Positions 35,141-45,571 of a DNA stretch of 64,000 nt are shown here, piece after piece. Each line of letters begins with the position of its first letter. The first letter of the stretch is position 1. The notes beneath the pieces are model-generated. The model searched no databases. It was not told where the DNA came from and saw only the letters and a list, made by a program, of their open reading frames with translations. The DNA comes from Thiocapsa rosea. GTDB lineage: Bacteria > Pseudomonadota > Gammaproteobacteria > Chromatiales > Chromatiaceae. Location of the stretch: assembly GCF_003634315.1 (NCBI RefSeq), contig NZ_RBXL01000001.1, positions 5,064,501 to 5,128,500 of the forward strand, in the 5' to 3' direction. Both the position numbers and the translations under genes were made by a program.

Positions 35141-36088
35141 ATGGCCGACCACGATCCTTCCTATAAGCTCCTGTTCTCGCATCGCGATCTGGTCGCGGAC
35201 TTAATCCGAGGCTTCGTGCACGAGGACTGGGTCGCGCAATTGGACTTCACCACCCTACAGCGCGTGAGCGAGATCACCGTCAGCCACGACCTTCGCGAGC
35301 GCGAGGACGACATGATCTGGCGGCTGCGCTGGGGCGAGCGCTGGGTCTATGTCTATTTGCTGCTGGAGTTTCAATCGAGCGTCGATCGCCTCATGGCGGT
35401 GCGGCTGTTGACCTATATCGGACTGCTGTATCAGGACCTCGCCGCCGCCGGCGAGATCCCCTCGGGAAGCCCGCTGCCTCCGGTGCTGCCGATCGTCCTC
35501 TACAATGGTGAGAAATCCTGGTGGGCCAAGACCAGTCTCGACGACTTGATCGAGCCGGACTTACCCGAGCAGCTGCGCCGATGGCAGCCGCAGATCCGCT
35601 ATCTGCTGCTCGACGAGCAGCGGCTTGCCGATACCGAGCTGGCGGGACAGCGCAATGTCGCCGCGGCCTTGTTCCGGCTCGAGAACAGTCGCCGGCCCGA
35701 GGATATCGAGCGGGTCCTGGCGAGTCTGATTGATTGGCTCGCCGCACCCGAGCAGGACAGTCTGCGCCGTGCCTTCGTCGTCTGGCTCAAGCGCGTGCTG
35801 TTGCCGGCGCGCGTGCCGGGCGCCGAGCTACCGAACGTCAACAATCTTCAGGAGATGCGCGCCATGTTGGCCGAACGTGTGAAGACCTGGACCGAGGAGT
35901 GGAAGCAGCAGGGTATCTCCGAGGGCGAAACCAAGCTGCTGCGCCGTCAGCTGGTGCGGCGCTTCGGGCCCCTGCCGGCCTGGGCCGAGGCACGCCTCGA
36001 GCAGGCGGGCGAGGACGATCTTGAGGTCTGGGCCGATCGCGTCCTGGATGGCACGACCCTGGAAGAGGTTCTCAAGGAGCCGATCTGA
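35141..36088 (+). CDS. Rpn-family recombination-promoting nuclease with DUF4351
   Basis: A 315-residue protein of the Rpn/PD-(D/E)XK group formerly called transposase_31; RpnA of E. coli is a DNA endonuclease that promotes RecA-independent recombination. Seen: MADHDPSYKLLFSHRDLVAD at the start, the nuclease core with EREDDMIWRLRWG and YVYLLLEFQSSVD (the D...ExQ pattern), LPIVLYNGEKSWW, and a C-terminal DUF4351 helical tail (TKLLRRQLVRRFGPLP). The ATG at 35141 matches the family start. It is intact, unlike the related debris at 10112. Confidence 0.88.
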   Translation: MADHDPSYKLLFSHRDLVADLIRGFVHEDWVAQLDFTTLQRVSEITVSHDLREREDDMIWRLRWGERWVYVYLLLEFQSSVDRLMAVRLLTYIGLLYQDLAAAGEIPSGSPLPPVLPIVLYNGEKSWWAKTSLDDLIEPDLPEQLRRWQPQIRYLLLDEQRLADTELAGQRNVAAALFRLENSRRPEDIERVLASLIDWLAAPEQDSLRRAFVVWLKRVLLPARVPGAELPNVNNLQEMRAMLAERVKTWTEEWKQQGISEGETKLLRRQLVRRFGPLPAWAEARLEQAGEDDLEVWADRVLDGTTLEEVLKEPI

Positions 36089-36134
36089 GAATTCCTGAGC
36101 GGCGCTCAGCCGTGACTGAGCGCCCACGTTTACC

Positions 36135-36764
36135 TCAGCACTCGATGTGCTCGGCAATGTCGAGAGCGTCGTCAACCTCCACTCCCAAGTAGCGTACGGT
36201 GCTTTCAATCTTGCGATGCCCCAGCAGCAGCTGGACGGCACGCAAGTTCTTGGTTTGACGGTAGATCAACGTCGCCTTGGTCCGACGCAGCGAGTGCGTC
36301 CCGTACTCCTGCGGATCAGCGCCCATGAGTCCGATCCATCGCTTGACGATGCGCGCGTACTGACGGGCGGACAAGTGCGGTGAGCCGCTCTGCCGACTGG
36401 GGAAGAGATAATCCCCAGTGGAGAGCGCGGCCTCTTTGATCCAGGCCTGTACGGCCTCGCGCGTCTGGTCGGTCAGTTCGAATCGAACCGGCTCGCGTGT
36501 CTTTTGCTGGACAACGCTGGCCCGCGCGACCACGTGGTTGCCATGAGCGATATCGCGGACCCGCAGGGCGACCAGGTCGCAGCCGCGCAGCTTGCTGTCG
36601 ATCGCCAGATTGAACAACGCCAACTCCCGCGTGTTCCCGGCCATGCGCAGCTGTGTGCGAACGGTCCAGATCTCTTGCAACTTCAGCGGCGGCTTCTGGC
36701 CAATCAGCTTACCTTTGTTCCACGGCTCATGGGCGGTTTGGGACGCAACACTGGTGGTCTTCAT
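36135..36764 (-). CDS. Small tyrosine recombinase (integrase)
   Basis: A 209-residue recombinase with a short N-terminal helix bundle and a complete catalytic domain: Arg in DSKLRGCDLVALRV, Lys region, HSLRR in YGTHSLRRTKATLIY, and LLGHRKIESTVRYLG with the second His and the Tyr nucleophile. It lacks a full SAM-like core-binding domain. The ATG at 36764 has GAGG 9 bp upstream, so the 66-codon longer frame is rejected. The gene and its 5' flank are partly duplicated at 49008-49435. Such compact recombinases occur singly in many proteobacterial genomes; the target is unknown. Confidence 0.85.
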   Translation of the reverse strand: MKTTSVASQTAHEPWNKGKLIGQKPPLKLQEIWTVRTQLRMAGNTRELALFNLAIDSKLRGCDLVALRVRDIAHGNHVVARASVVQQKTREPVRFELTDQTREAVQAWIKEAALSTGDYLFPSRQSGSPHLSARQYARIVKRWIGLMGADPQEYGTHSLRRTKATLIYRQTKNLRAVQLLLGHRKIESTVRYLGVEVDDALDIAEHIEC

Positions 36765-37108
36765 GGTCTGTTTCCTCGTCGAAGGAAGGGGAAACAGAAG
36801 CATGGGCGGAGATCCGGTCAGTGGCATGGCCTGAAAGCAGACACCGCCATTTGACTGCTCATGGGCAGCACGGCCCCAGGAGCAGTCACCGGGCTCGGAT
36901 GAGGCTACGGCATCGACTCGTCCTTGAGCTGTCATTGGTTTCTTGATGGGCGCTGACCGCAATGTTGTTTCGAGCCGGCTCTCGACTCGCCAAGATCATG
37001 CTGATCCGGTCGGCCCGGACCGACATGGGTTGTCCTTGGGAGTCTAAGCCCGACGCCTGCTCGCGGGTGACTTGGCCAGGGTGCAACACGGGGACTTGCA
37101 GGTCGGCC
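36765..37108. other. Gap holding the duplicated 5' flank of the recombinase
   Basis: The 125 bp next to the recombinase start closely match 49320-49435, including GTTTCCTCGTCG and GGAAACAGAAGCATGG. Further right there is no recognisable gene; GCCCCAGGAGCAGTCACCGG near 36872-36891 is a piece of the interspersed repeat family. Confidence 0.5.
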
Positions 37109-38893
37109 CTATTTGGCCAGGTCGGACAACAAGGCGCGTCTGCGGTCCAAGAAAAGATGGATCCAATGAGGTGATGGCGGCCAGTCGGCCAGCCACCCGA
37201 TGACCGCGTCGGCCGACATCGGGTGGGCGATGCCGTAACCCTGAGCCAGCTCGCAGCCGAGTTGCAGTAGCCGCTCTCCCTGCTCCGGAGTCTCCGCCCC
37301 TTCGGCGATGGTCTGGAGGCGGAAAGCGGTGGCCAGGCCCAAAATGCCTTCGATGATCGCCAGGTCATCCGGGTTATCGAGCATATCGCCCACAAAACTC
37401 CGGTCGATCTTCAACGCGGTGACCGCCAGTTGTTTCAGATAGGTCAACGAAGAATAGCCGATACCAAAGTTGTCCAGGGCGCAGCTCACCCCGAGCTCGC
37501 GGCAGTCCGCGACGACCCGGGCGACATGCGCCAGGTCTCGCATCGCACTGATCTCCCGGATTTCCAGCGCGAGGCTCGCCGGCTTGACCCCAGGATGCGC
37601 GGCCATAAGGGCGCGCAGACGCGCGACGAAATCCGACTGCCGTAACTGGCAAGCGCCAACATTGACGCTGATCGGGAGATCGACTCCGTTCGCCTCCCAG
37701 ACCTCCATCTGGGTCAGCGCCGTTTCGATGACCCATTCGCCGAGCTCGGCCGCCAGCGGGTCATCCTCGATCACCGGCAGGAACTCCTGCGGCAGCAGCA
37801 GTCCGCGTTTCGGATGTTGCCAGCGGATCAATGCCTCGGCGCCGATGACATCCCCGCTGCGCAGGCTGACCTTGGGTTGATAATAGAGCACGAATTCGCG
37901 TGCGACCAGGGCGCTGCGGATGCGCTCCGGATTTTCCTGCACACCCCGGTTGCGATGATCCTGATCGACATTGAAGACGCGATAGCAATTCTTACCGGTC
38001 AGCTTGGCCTGATACATGGCGTGGTCGGCTTGACGCAGCAGTTGATCCGCGTCCACCTCGACCGGCTGCGGATAGAAGGTGACGCCGAGACTGGCCGAGA
38101 TCTGCACGACGAGATCGCCGAGGGGCATCGGTGCGGATAGGGCGGCGAGCAGACGGTCGAGCAACAGCGCACCGGCGTCGCTGGATTCCAGATCGATCAG
38201 TGCGGCAACAAACTCGTCGCCGGCAAGACGCGCTACGGTGTCGCCTTCGCGCAGGGCTTGCTTCATGCGCTCGGCTGCGGTGACCAATACCCGGTCGCCG
38301 ACGGCGTGTCCGTGGCGGTCATTGATCGCCTTGAAGCCATCAAGGTCGAGATAGGCTACCGCCAGGCGTTTTCCCCGTCGCTTGGTCTGCGCCATGGCCT
38401 GGTGCAGACGGTCGGCCAGCAGCAGGCGGTTGGGCAGACCGGTCAGCGCGTCATAATGGGCGAGGCGTTCAAAGCGCGCTTCGCTGTCGCGTCGTGCCTG
38501 ATCGCGCTCGCGCAACTGCAGCTGCAGCCCAACGCGTAGATGCAGCACCGGTGGATTGATCGGTTTGGCGATGAAATCCGCCGCGCCGGCCTCCAGGGCG
38601 CGGGTCTCACTGTCCGGATCCTGGCTGGCGGTCACGTAGATCACTGGAATGTCCTTCAGGCGCGGGTCGGACTGAAGCGTCCGGCACAGGGTGTAACCGT
38701 CCATCTCCGGCATCAAGACATCGAGCAGAATCAGCGCCGGCAACCTCTCCTTAGCCAGGCGCTCCAGCGCCTGCGGTCCGGATAAGGCGAACTCGCACCG
38801 GCACACGGACTTCAGCGCCCGCGCCATCACCTGAACGCTGACGGGATCGTCATCGACGATCAGGATCCGGATGGCGGGGTTCGCGGGTATCAC
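37109..38893 (-). CDS. Response regulator with GGDEF and EAL domains
   Basis: A 594-residue c-di-GMP signalling protein. Order: receiver domain (about 8-125; ILIVDDDP, phospho-acceptor Asp in LILLDVLMPEMDG, Lys in IAKPINPP), GGDEF domain (about 145-310) whose signature reads AGDEF, and EAL domain (about 330-575) with AEALIRW. AGDEF is a known permissive variant in some active cyclases. In the EAL domain the DDFGTGYSS loop reads DNFGIGYSS, while EIRE, KIDRSFV, AEGAE and the QGY glutamine remain. Start codon GTG. Phosphorylation probably tunes c-di-GMP turnover; which activity remains is uncertain. Confidence 0.9.
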   Translation of the reverse strand: MIPANPAIRILIVDDDPVSVQVMARALKSVCRCEFALSGPQALERLAKERLPALILLDVLMPEMDGYTLCRTLQSDPRLKDIPVIYVTASQDPDSETRALEAGAADFIAKPINPPVLHLRVGLQLQLRERDQARRDSEARFERLAHYDALTGLPNRLLLADRLHQAMAQTKRRGKRLAVAYLDLDGFKAINDRHGHAVGDRVLVTAAERMKQALREGDTVARLAGDEFVAALIDLESSDAGALLLDRLLAALSAPMPLGDLVVQISASLGVTFYPQPVEVDADQLLRQADHAMYQAKLTGKNCYRVFNVDQDHRNRGVQENPERIRSALVAREFVLYYQPKVSLRSGDVIGAEALIRWQHPKRGLLLPQEFLPVIEDDPLAAELGEWVIETALTQMEVWEANGVDLPISVNVGACQLRQSDFVARLRALMAAHPGVKPASLALEIREISAMRDLAHVARVVADCRELGVSCALDNFGIGYSSLTYLKQLAVTALKIDRSFVGDMLDNPDDLAIIEGILGLATAFRLQTIAEGAETPEQGERLLQLGCELAQGYGIAHPMSADAVIGWLADWPPSPHWIHLFLDRRRALLSDLAK

Positions 38894-41265
38894 TCCAACC
38901 TCATTGAGGATCGGCGAGTCGACTGATGAGTTTACACGGCGTCAGCTCGGAAGCACCCGGATGACGACAACCGGGTCGACCACTCGCCAGGACGTCCGTC
39001 ATGAGGGACGCCGTTCAGCCCGATCGCTCTGATGGGCGCTTGGCCGCCAGACGCGTCAAGGCATCGGTGAAGCGCAGCGACTGGATCATCTCGGCCAGCG
39101 CCCGGGTCGCGGCCTCACCGTCGCGCCGCGTCAGGGCCGGTTGCAAAGCCTCGAACAGATCCATGGCCGCCAAATCATGCGCGGACAAGGCGTCGCAGAG
39201 TGCAGTGAGCCCGGCAGCGTCGAGGGGCACATCCGGGTGTTCGACCGGCACGGGTTCTACGCCCTCCAGCCAAGGAGCGAGGGCGGTGAGCAGCGCGTTC
39301 AATCGCGCCTCGAAGATCGCCAGAGCGGGCGCCGGATCCGCAAGCGGGTCCGCGAGCGCGGTCTCCAGGGCCAGTGCAGTCTGCGCCAGTTCGAGTGCGC
39401 CGATATTCCCGGCGAGGCCGCGCAGGGTATGCAGCCGCCGGGTGGCGGCAATAACCTCGCCGCGCGCCAGATCCTGTCGTGTCTGCTCGGTTGCGTCGGC
39501 GAAATCGCCGACAAACCGACGCGCCAGACGCAGGAAGAACGACCCGTCCTGGTCGAGCAGACGCGCCGCCCGGTGGCGATCGATCCCGGGGATGTCGGGA
39601 AACCCCGACGGAGTTGGCGGCGGCGTGCGGACCGGACGCTCGGCGACCGGCGCAATCGCCGGTTGAGGATCGGTCCAGCGGGCCAGAACCGCGACCAGTT
39701 CCTCGAGGTCCACCGGTTTCGCCAGGAAATCGTTGACGCCGGCCTCACGCGCCTGTTGTCGCTGCTCCACCAGCACGCCGGCGGAAAAGGCGATCACTGG
39801 CAGCTCGGTCAGGCCAAGTTCCCGGCGGATCGCGCGGGTCGCGGAGAGTCCATCCATCACCGGCATCTGGATGTCCATCAGTACGGCGGCGATTTCCCGG
39901 GATTGAACACGAAGACGATCCAGCGCCTGCCGGCCATCGGCGACCAGCGTCGCGCGGGCGCCCTCGCGCCTCAGTGCGAGTTCGACCACCTCCCGATTCA
40001 CCGGACTGTCATCCACCACCAGGCAGTGCACCCCGCTCAGGCGCGGTCCGGCCGGCCGCTCGACTGGCTCGGCCTGGTCCGGCGGCGCGTCGTAGACGCT
40101 GGCCCGCTCGAAGGGCAGCTCGCACCGGAAGGTACTGCCGACCCCGAGGGTGCTTTCGATCCCGAGTGTGCCGCCCATCCGCCCCGTCAACTGTTTGCTG
40201 ATGGCCAGACCCAGCCCGGTGCCGCCGAAACGCCGCGTGATGCTCCCGTCGGCCTGTGTAAAGGCGGTGCCCAGGATGGCCAGTTTCTCCGGGCTAATCC
40301 CGATCCCGGTGTCGCGGACCTCCAAGCGCAGCCGCATCGCCGTGGTGTCGATGTCCTGTTGGCTGACCTGGATGCGTACCTCGCCGTGCTCGGTGAATTT
40401 CACCGCGTTGCCGACCAGGTTGACGAGGATTTGTTCCAGTCGCAACGCGTCGCCGCGCAGCCAGGCGGGGAGATCCGCCGACGTATCGATCCGAAAGGCG
40501 AGCCCCTTGCTGCGGGCCTGCTGACCCAGGAGGCTCGCGACCTGCGCCAGCACGGCCGCCGGCGAGAAGGTCCGCACCTCCAGGCGTAGTTGACCGGCCG
40601 CGAGCTTGGAGAGATCGAGGATATCGTTGACGAGCGCGAGCAGGGATTGCCCGGCCGTGCGTAACCGTTGGACCAGGTGGCGTTGCTCCGCGGACAACAC
40701 CTCGCCTTCCAGCAATTGCGCCAGGCCCAGCATGGCATTGAGCGGGGTGCGGATCTCATGGCTCATGTTGGCCAGGAATTCGGATTTCGCCCGCGCCGCC
40801 TGCTCGGCCTGCACCTGCGCGGCCCTGATGTCGGTGACATCGTGGAAGCTGAGCAAGTAACAGCCATCGAAGGGCTGATCCAGCCTTGATGCGCCGGTCT
40901 GAACGGTACGGATCTGACCATCCTTGCAGCGAACTGTCGCTTCCGCCGGCGCGCGGATCGCCCCACCGCGAGGCGCGCTCTCCAAAAAGCGGCGCGCGAA
41001 GCTTTCGCGTTGCCGGCGAGCTTCAGGGTCTGGATAGGCGCGTGACCAATAATCGGCCACGGTGGGAATATCCTCCAGGGTATAGCCAAACAGCTCGGTG
41101 AATGCCGGATTCAAATAGAGGACGTTCTCCTCATCCCGAATCATAAAGGGAGCCGGCGCCGTGTCGATGATGGCGCGGGCGCGTGCCTCGCTGGCGTGCA
41201 ATTTCGACGTGATCTGCTTTTCGTTCGTGATGTCGACCGTCATGGCCAAGATGTGGGTCTTGCCC

Positions 41266-43187
41266 TAGGTAGTTCAATTTGTGCCAAAACCGCCTTCGGT
41301 CGCTCATGCAAAATTGGTGTTTAGCCAACAGAGCGGATAGTCGGCTTGAAGAAGCACGCCGAACTCTACACAATTCTTGGATCTGCGAGCACACCGCTGC
41401 CCCCAACGTGACGGGCATCCGATCCGAGGTTCGACGCGCATGAACGATCTGAAGACTCCCATGTCCCGGCTGCTCCGTCTGTTTCGCGACGCGCGCGACC
41501 GCTGGAGAGCCAAGGCGCTGGAGCGGCAGAAGCGCTTGCGTGCGGCGCAGGTGCGCATTCGCGACTTGGAGGACAGCCGTGCCTACTGGAAAGCGCGGGC
41601 CTTGGTGGCTGAGGGCCAAGCACCTGCGAGCGCCGCATCCGGGGATGAAACCGACAAGGAACGTGGCGAGGAGCCGCCCATGGCGCTGGTCCCGACGCGT
41701 CTTGCCAACCACCATTATTCCCTGGAGGTGATTCAGCTCAGTCTGCAGTTGTACCTGCACGCCAGCTTCGGTTGTCGCGGGGTCAGTTGGGTGCTGCGCC
41801 TGTTGGCAGGCTATCTGCCGCTGGGTGTCCCCGCTTCCACCACCGTGCTGAATTGGTGCTGTCGGTTGGGTTTGGCCCGCTTGCAGCGCCCCCTGCCGCG
41901 GCGCGACGATTGGATTTTCGTCATCGATGAGACGGTGGGCCTGGGCGCGCTGAAGTGCTTGGTCGTGCTCGGCATTCCCGTCGCCCGGTTGGCCGAGACC
42001 GGCTATTCGCCACGGCATGGCGACATGACGGTGCTGGCCGTCGAGATGACGCTCAAGAGTACCGGTATTTGGGTGGCGGCGGTGCTGGAACAGGTGAGCG
42101 CGCGGACGGGTGTACCGGTGCAGATCGTCGCCGATCACGGTAGCGACGTGCGCAAGGGCATCGCCTTGTTTCGCCAACAGGCGCCGAGCTGTGTGGAGAC
42201 GTATGACATCTCCCATGCCATCGCCACGCACCTGAAGGCGCACTGGCGCGATGACGCGCACTGGCAGGCGTTTTTGAAGCAGGCCGGTGCGACCTTGAGC
42301 CACTTTCAACAAACCGACCTGGCGTTTCTGCTCCCGCCGCGCCAGCGCACCAAAGCGCGTTATATGGCGATGGATGCCCATGTCGACTGGGCGCAGCGCC
42401 TGATCGGTTATCACGATCAGGGCGACTTCAGCGCCATTGGGCTGCCGTGCGTCTTCACCGCCAATGCCTGGGCGCAGTTGCGCATGGCGTGGGGCAAGCG
42501 GCGTGTCGAACCCTTGCGTGCCCTGATCGGAACACACTACGACACGCGTGCGGCGTTGTGCGAGGCGCTGCAGGCGGCCGGCGCCACGGCGCTGGACGAC
42601 CTGGATGACACCTTCTGGCGCTTGGCCGATCGGGGCTATGCGCGTTTTCTCCAGGCGTTTGCCTGGGTCTTGCCGTATCGCGCGCGCTTGCCCGAGTGGA
42701 CACAGACGATCGCCGTGTCCAAGACCATCCAGACGATCCTGAAAACCCGGGGACTCTCGCGCGCCACACCGGCGCTGGTGCTGGAGCAGTTGGCGGCGCA
42801 GGGACCGCTGGCGGCCCCGGTGGCCGACTTCCAGACGCGGGTACTCCAGCACGTCGAACATGAAGCGACCAAGCTTCCCGCCGGGGCGACCTGGCTGGCG
42901 TCCTCCGATATCATCGAATCGGTCTTCGGCCATTACAAAGCCTTCACCGCCCGCGGCCCGCTCAAAGAAGTCGGCAGGCTCGTGCTGCTGATTCCGGCCT
43001 TCCTCTGCGAGCTCACCGCCCCGGTCATCCGCGAGGCGATGGCATCGGTGCGCACCATTGATGTCGAGCAGTGGGTACACATGCACCTCGGACCCTCCAT
43101 GCTCGCACGCCGTCGGCGCGCCCTGAGACCGGCCATGAAAACTGCATGAACATTTCTCGGCCTTCCGATGGGAAATTGAACAGCCTA
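41266..43187. mobile_element. 1.9 kb insertion sequence of unassigned family
   Basis: Element of 1922 bp flanked by the 9-bp direct repeat GTCTTGCCC (41257-41265 and 43188-43196). Terminal inverted repeats: TAGGTAGTTCAATTT on the left, TAGGCTGTTCAATTT (complement) on the right. One transposase gene reads rightward, antisense to the host kinase gene. Confidence 0.9.
41440..43149 (+). CDS. DDE-type transposase of unassigned family
   Basis: A 569-residue transposase. A coiled-coil N-terminus (DARDRWRAKALERQKRLRAA) is followed by HHYSLEVIQLSLQLYLHASF and likely catalytic acidic segments: FVIDETVGLGALKC, QIVADHGSDVRKGIA and SSDIIESVFGHYKAF. I cannot name the IS family with confidence. ATG at 41440 precedes the conserved region; a 21-codon longer frame exists. 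The element looks intact and probably recent, since the host gene is otherwise undamaged. Confidence 0.75.
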   Translation: MNDLKTPMSRLLRLFRDARDRWRAKALERQKRLRAAQVRIRDLEDSRAYWKARALVAEGQAPASAASGDETDKERGEEPPMALVPTRLANHHYSLEVIQLSLQLYLHASFGCRGVSWVLRLLAGYLPLGVPASTTVLNWCCRLGLARLQRPLPRRDDWIFVIDETVGLGALKCLVVLGIPVARLAETGYSPRHGDMTVLAVEMTLKSTGIWVAAVLEQVSARTGVPVQIVADHGSDVRKGIALFRQQAPSCVETYDISHAIATHLKAHWRDDAHWQAFLKQAGATLSHFQQTDLAFLLPPRQRTKARYMAMDAHVDWAQRLIGYHDQGDFSAIGLPCVFTANAWAQLRMAWGKRRVEPLRALIGTHYDTRAALCEALQAAGATALDDLDDTFWRLADRGYARFLQAFAWVLPYRARLPEWTQTIAVSKTIQTILKTRGLSRATPALVLEQLAAQGPLAAPVADFQTRVLQHVEHEATKLPAGATWLASSDIIESVFGHYKAFTARGPLKEVGRLVLLIPAFLCELTAPVIREAMASVRTIDVEQWVHMHLGPSMLARRRRALRPAMKTA

Positions 43188-44932
43188 GTCTTGCCCTGCA
43201 TCACGATCGTGTTCGAATGGACCCATTCCCACCGTAATTGACCTCCGCCGTGGCGATAGCACCATTCGAATTGCTGCGGGCCTTCCCGGATCGTCTTGGC
43301 AGCCCACTGCACCGCGTCTTCCCGGGAGTAGGGCTCTGCGAGCCACATCCGATCGAAGTCGGCCTTGAGCGCCTCAACCGAGCCATATCCGTATTGTGCG
43401 CAGGCGGTTGGGTTGGCATCGAGCATTTCGCCGGTGTCCGCGTCGAGGATCAGGATGCAGAGCGGCGCATTCATGAACATCGCACGGAACCGCTCCTCGC
43501 TGTCCCGTAGGGCGCGGCCGGCCGCGCGGCGTTCGGTGACATCCTGAACGAATCCAAACAGGCGCGCGACACGCTGTTCCGTGTCGATGTCCGCGTGGCC
43601 GGCGGCCATCAAGACCCGGGTCGCGCCATCCTTGCGAACGGCGCGCAGCTCCAGCTCGTAGGGCGTGCCGTGAGCGAGAGCGGTCTGCTCCGCATCACGG
43701 AGTCGTTTCATGTCTTCGGGCAAATAGAGTTTCAAATGGTCCGCAAAGGAGGGCGCCCCTTCGGCCGGATCGCGCTGCAGGATTCGGTACAACTCGTCCG
43801 ACCAGGTCACGGAGTCCGTCCCTGCATCCCATTCCCAGCTACCGACGTGCGCGATGGCCTCCGTGCGCGCGAGCATGGACTGACTGCGCCGCAGCGCCTC
43901 TTCCGTCAGCTTGAGATCGGTGATGTCCCGTCCGCTGGCCCGGGTGCCGAGCAGCTTGCCTTGGGTGTCGACCACCGGCTTCCAGTCGACGCTGATCCAG
44001 CGTTTCACACCGTCCTTGCGCACATAGCGAGTCTCGAAACCCGTGCCACGGCTTCCGCGAATGGCATCCCGGAAGGTCTCGCCGAAGATGGGCCAGTCTT
44101 CCTCCGCGATCAGCACCGAGACCCAGTCGGGCATCGCCAGGATCTCCTCCGGCGAATACCCGGTGAGCTGCTCCACCGCCGGGTTGACCCAGAGGTAGCG
44201 CCCGTCGAGTCCAAACCATGACTGCCAGTCCAGGGTGTCCTCGATGATGATCGCGGCGCGTTGCAAACGGCCCTGCAATGCCTCGACCTGCTGTCTCAGT
44301 GTGAGGTCGTTAAGCGTGACTCGGCAGATGGACGCCCGGTCGGCATCCATGGCGGCGATGGCTTCGAGCCGCGCCCAGGCGACCGCCCCGTCGTGATTAC
44401 GCATCCGCAGTGTGCAGCCAACTGGTCTGCCGGCCGGCCCTGAGTCCGTCGCGGATTGCGTCGGCGCTTCAAAGAGCGATCGGCGAAACAGGTCGAAGAC
44501 ATCCCGATCCTCACCGACGATGAAGCGGGAGAGCGGCTGACCGATCAGTTCGCCTTGGGTCAGGCCCAATGGGTTGACGGCGGCGAGATTGGCTTCCTGA
44601 ATCTCCCCCGATGCGGAGACCGTGCAATAGCCGACAGGCGGCCGCCCGTCGAGGTCAAGGTCACCAGTCTGAGTGGCCTTCGTCTCCGCCCGTGCGCGTC
44701 GAAGCTCCTCGATCTGCAGCTCCAGCTCAATCTGCCGGATCCGCAGTTCATGGAAGGTCCGCTGGAGGTCGCCCGGTGACAGTGCCGCGATTGCTGCCGG
44801 CGCCCGGATCGGGGTGTCGCGCGCGATCTGCTCGGCCCGCTGCCGCAGGGTCAGTCCCGGACCCGGTTCCGAGTCCTCTGGAAGGTCTGTCGGGGGGATG
44901 GTTTGTTCGGGGCGATCATCCGTGTCTGTCAT

Positions 44933-45571
44933 CCATCACACCCAATGTTTGCATTCGACCGGCGCATCGTTTATCGGGTCCAACATACCACGGGAAGTGT
45001 CCGGTGTGGGCTTGTCCACCGCCGCCTTTGCCATTCACGATCGGACGGCTTCAGTTTGGGACCAAGTCTTCAACTGCCTCCGCTTGGCGGTCCGGTGAGC
45101 ATCTCCGAATCCGACGGAGGTCCGGAATTGTATCGCGCTGTCCGAACCTACTCGCCGACGCTTCGTTCCGGCGATAACGTCGGTCCGGATGTTTGGTTTC
45201 TCGTCCCGATCCACCCCTGCCGACCGCAGCAAACCCGGCGCGTGGCTTGGGATGGACCACACCCTTCGCTCTCGAACCCGTCAGTGTCCGGAATCCGCGT
45301 GAAGTGATCGGTGACGCAAGTAGCCACGGGAGTTCACAAGGCGCGTCTTGCTGTCTGTCGCGTCGCCCGGATCGGCGACGGTTGGCCCCAGTTCCGGACA
45401 CTGGAGTTTCATCGTTTAGGAGTCGGCAGTCGGGCGGACAACCGATGCTCGTCCTACTCACGCGTCACATAAACGGTCCCCCGAAAGCCCCGGGGTTCGC
45501 CGGAATTCCTATCTCCCCCGCGCGGCTGGTGCAAGCGGCGCCACCCGATCGGACGGATCGGGCTTGACTCG
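44933..45571. other. Gap with interspersed repeats
   Basis: Should hold the kinase promoter on its left side. The rest has no supported gene; 45299-45468 carries two repeat types also found elsewhere in the window. Confidence 0.5.
45299..45468. repeat. Interspersed repeats, types A and B
   Basis: Type A (about 45299-45400) includes GCGCGTCTTGCTGTCTGT and GATCGGCGA and matches 52374-52480 over about 100 bp, with a shorter copy at 46513-46562. Type B (about 45389-45468; GTCCGGACACTGGAG onward) matches 49436-49515. Copies are diverged, which suggests old intergenic repeats. Confidence 0.7.

Larger units (their letters stand above)
39015..44932 (-). pseudogene. PAS-rich hybrid histidine kinase split by an insertion sequence
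   Basis: Two open segments (44932-43188 and 41256-39015) join in frame to a 1328-residue protein once the IS and one 9-bp target copy are removed. Rebuilt order: coiled coil; four PAS domains in the first 580 residues (for example LWVNPAVEQLTGYSPEEI); a further PAS after the junction; HisKA with phospho-His in NMSHEIRTPLNAMLG (about 748); HATPase (VRDTGIGIS, FGGTGLGLAISKQL); receiver (LMDIQMPVMDGLSA); and an Hpt domain (RRLHTLRGLAGNIGALEL). The 3' fragment retains kinase, receiver and Hpt and has possible starts (TTG at 41249), so partial activity is conceivable. Neighbouring REC-GGDEF-EAL could be a partner. Confidence 0.9.

Noticed and set aside
41131-43086. A 651-codon minus-strand frame crossing the insertion sequence
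   Set aside because: Antisense to the transposase; the true minus-strand coding is the split kinase outside the IS.
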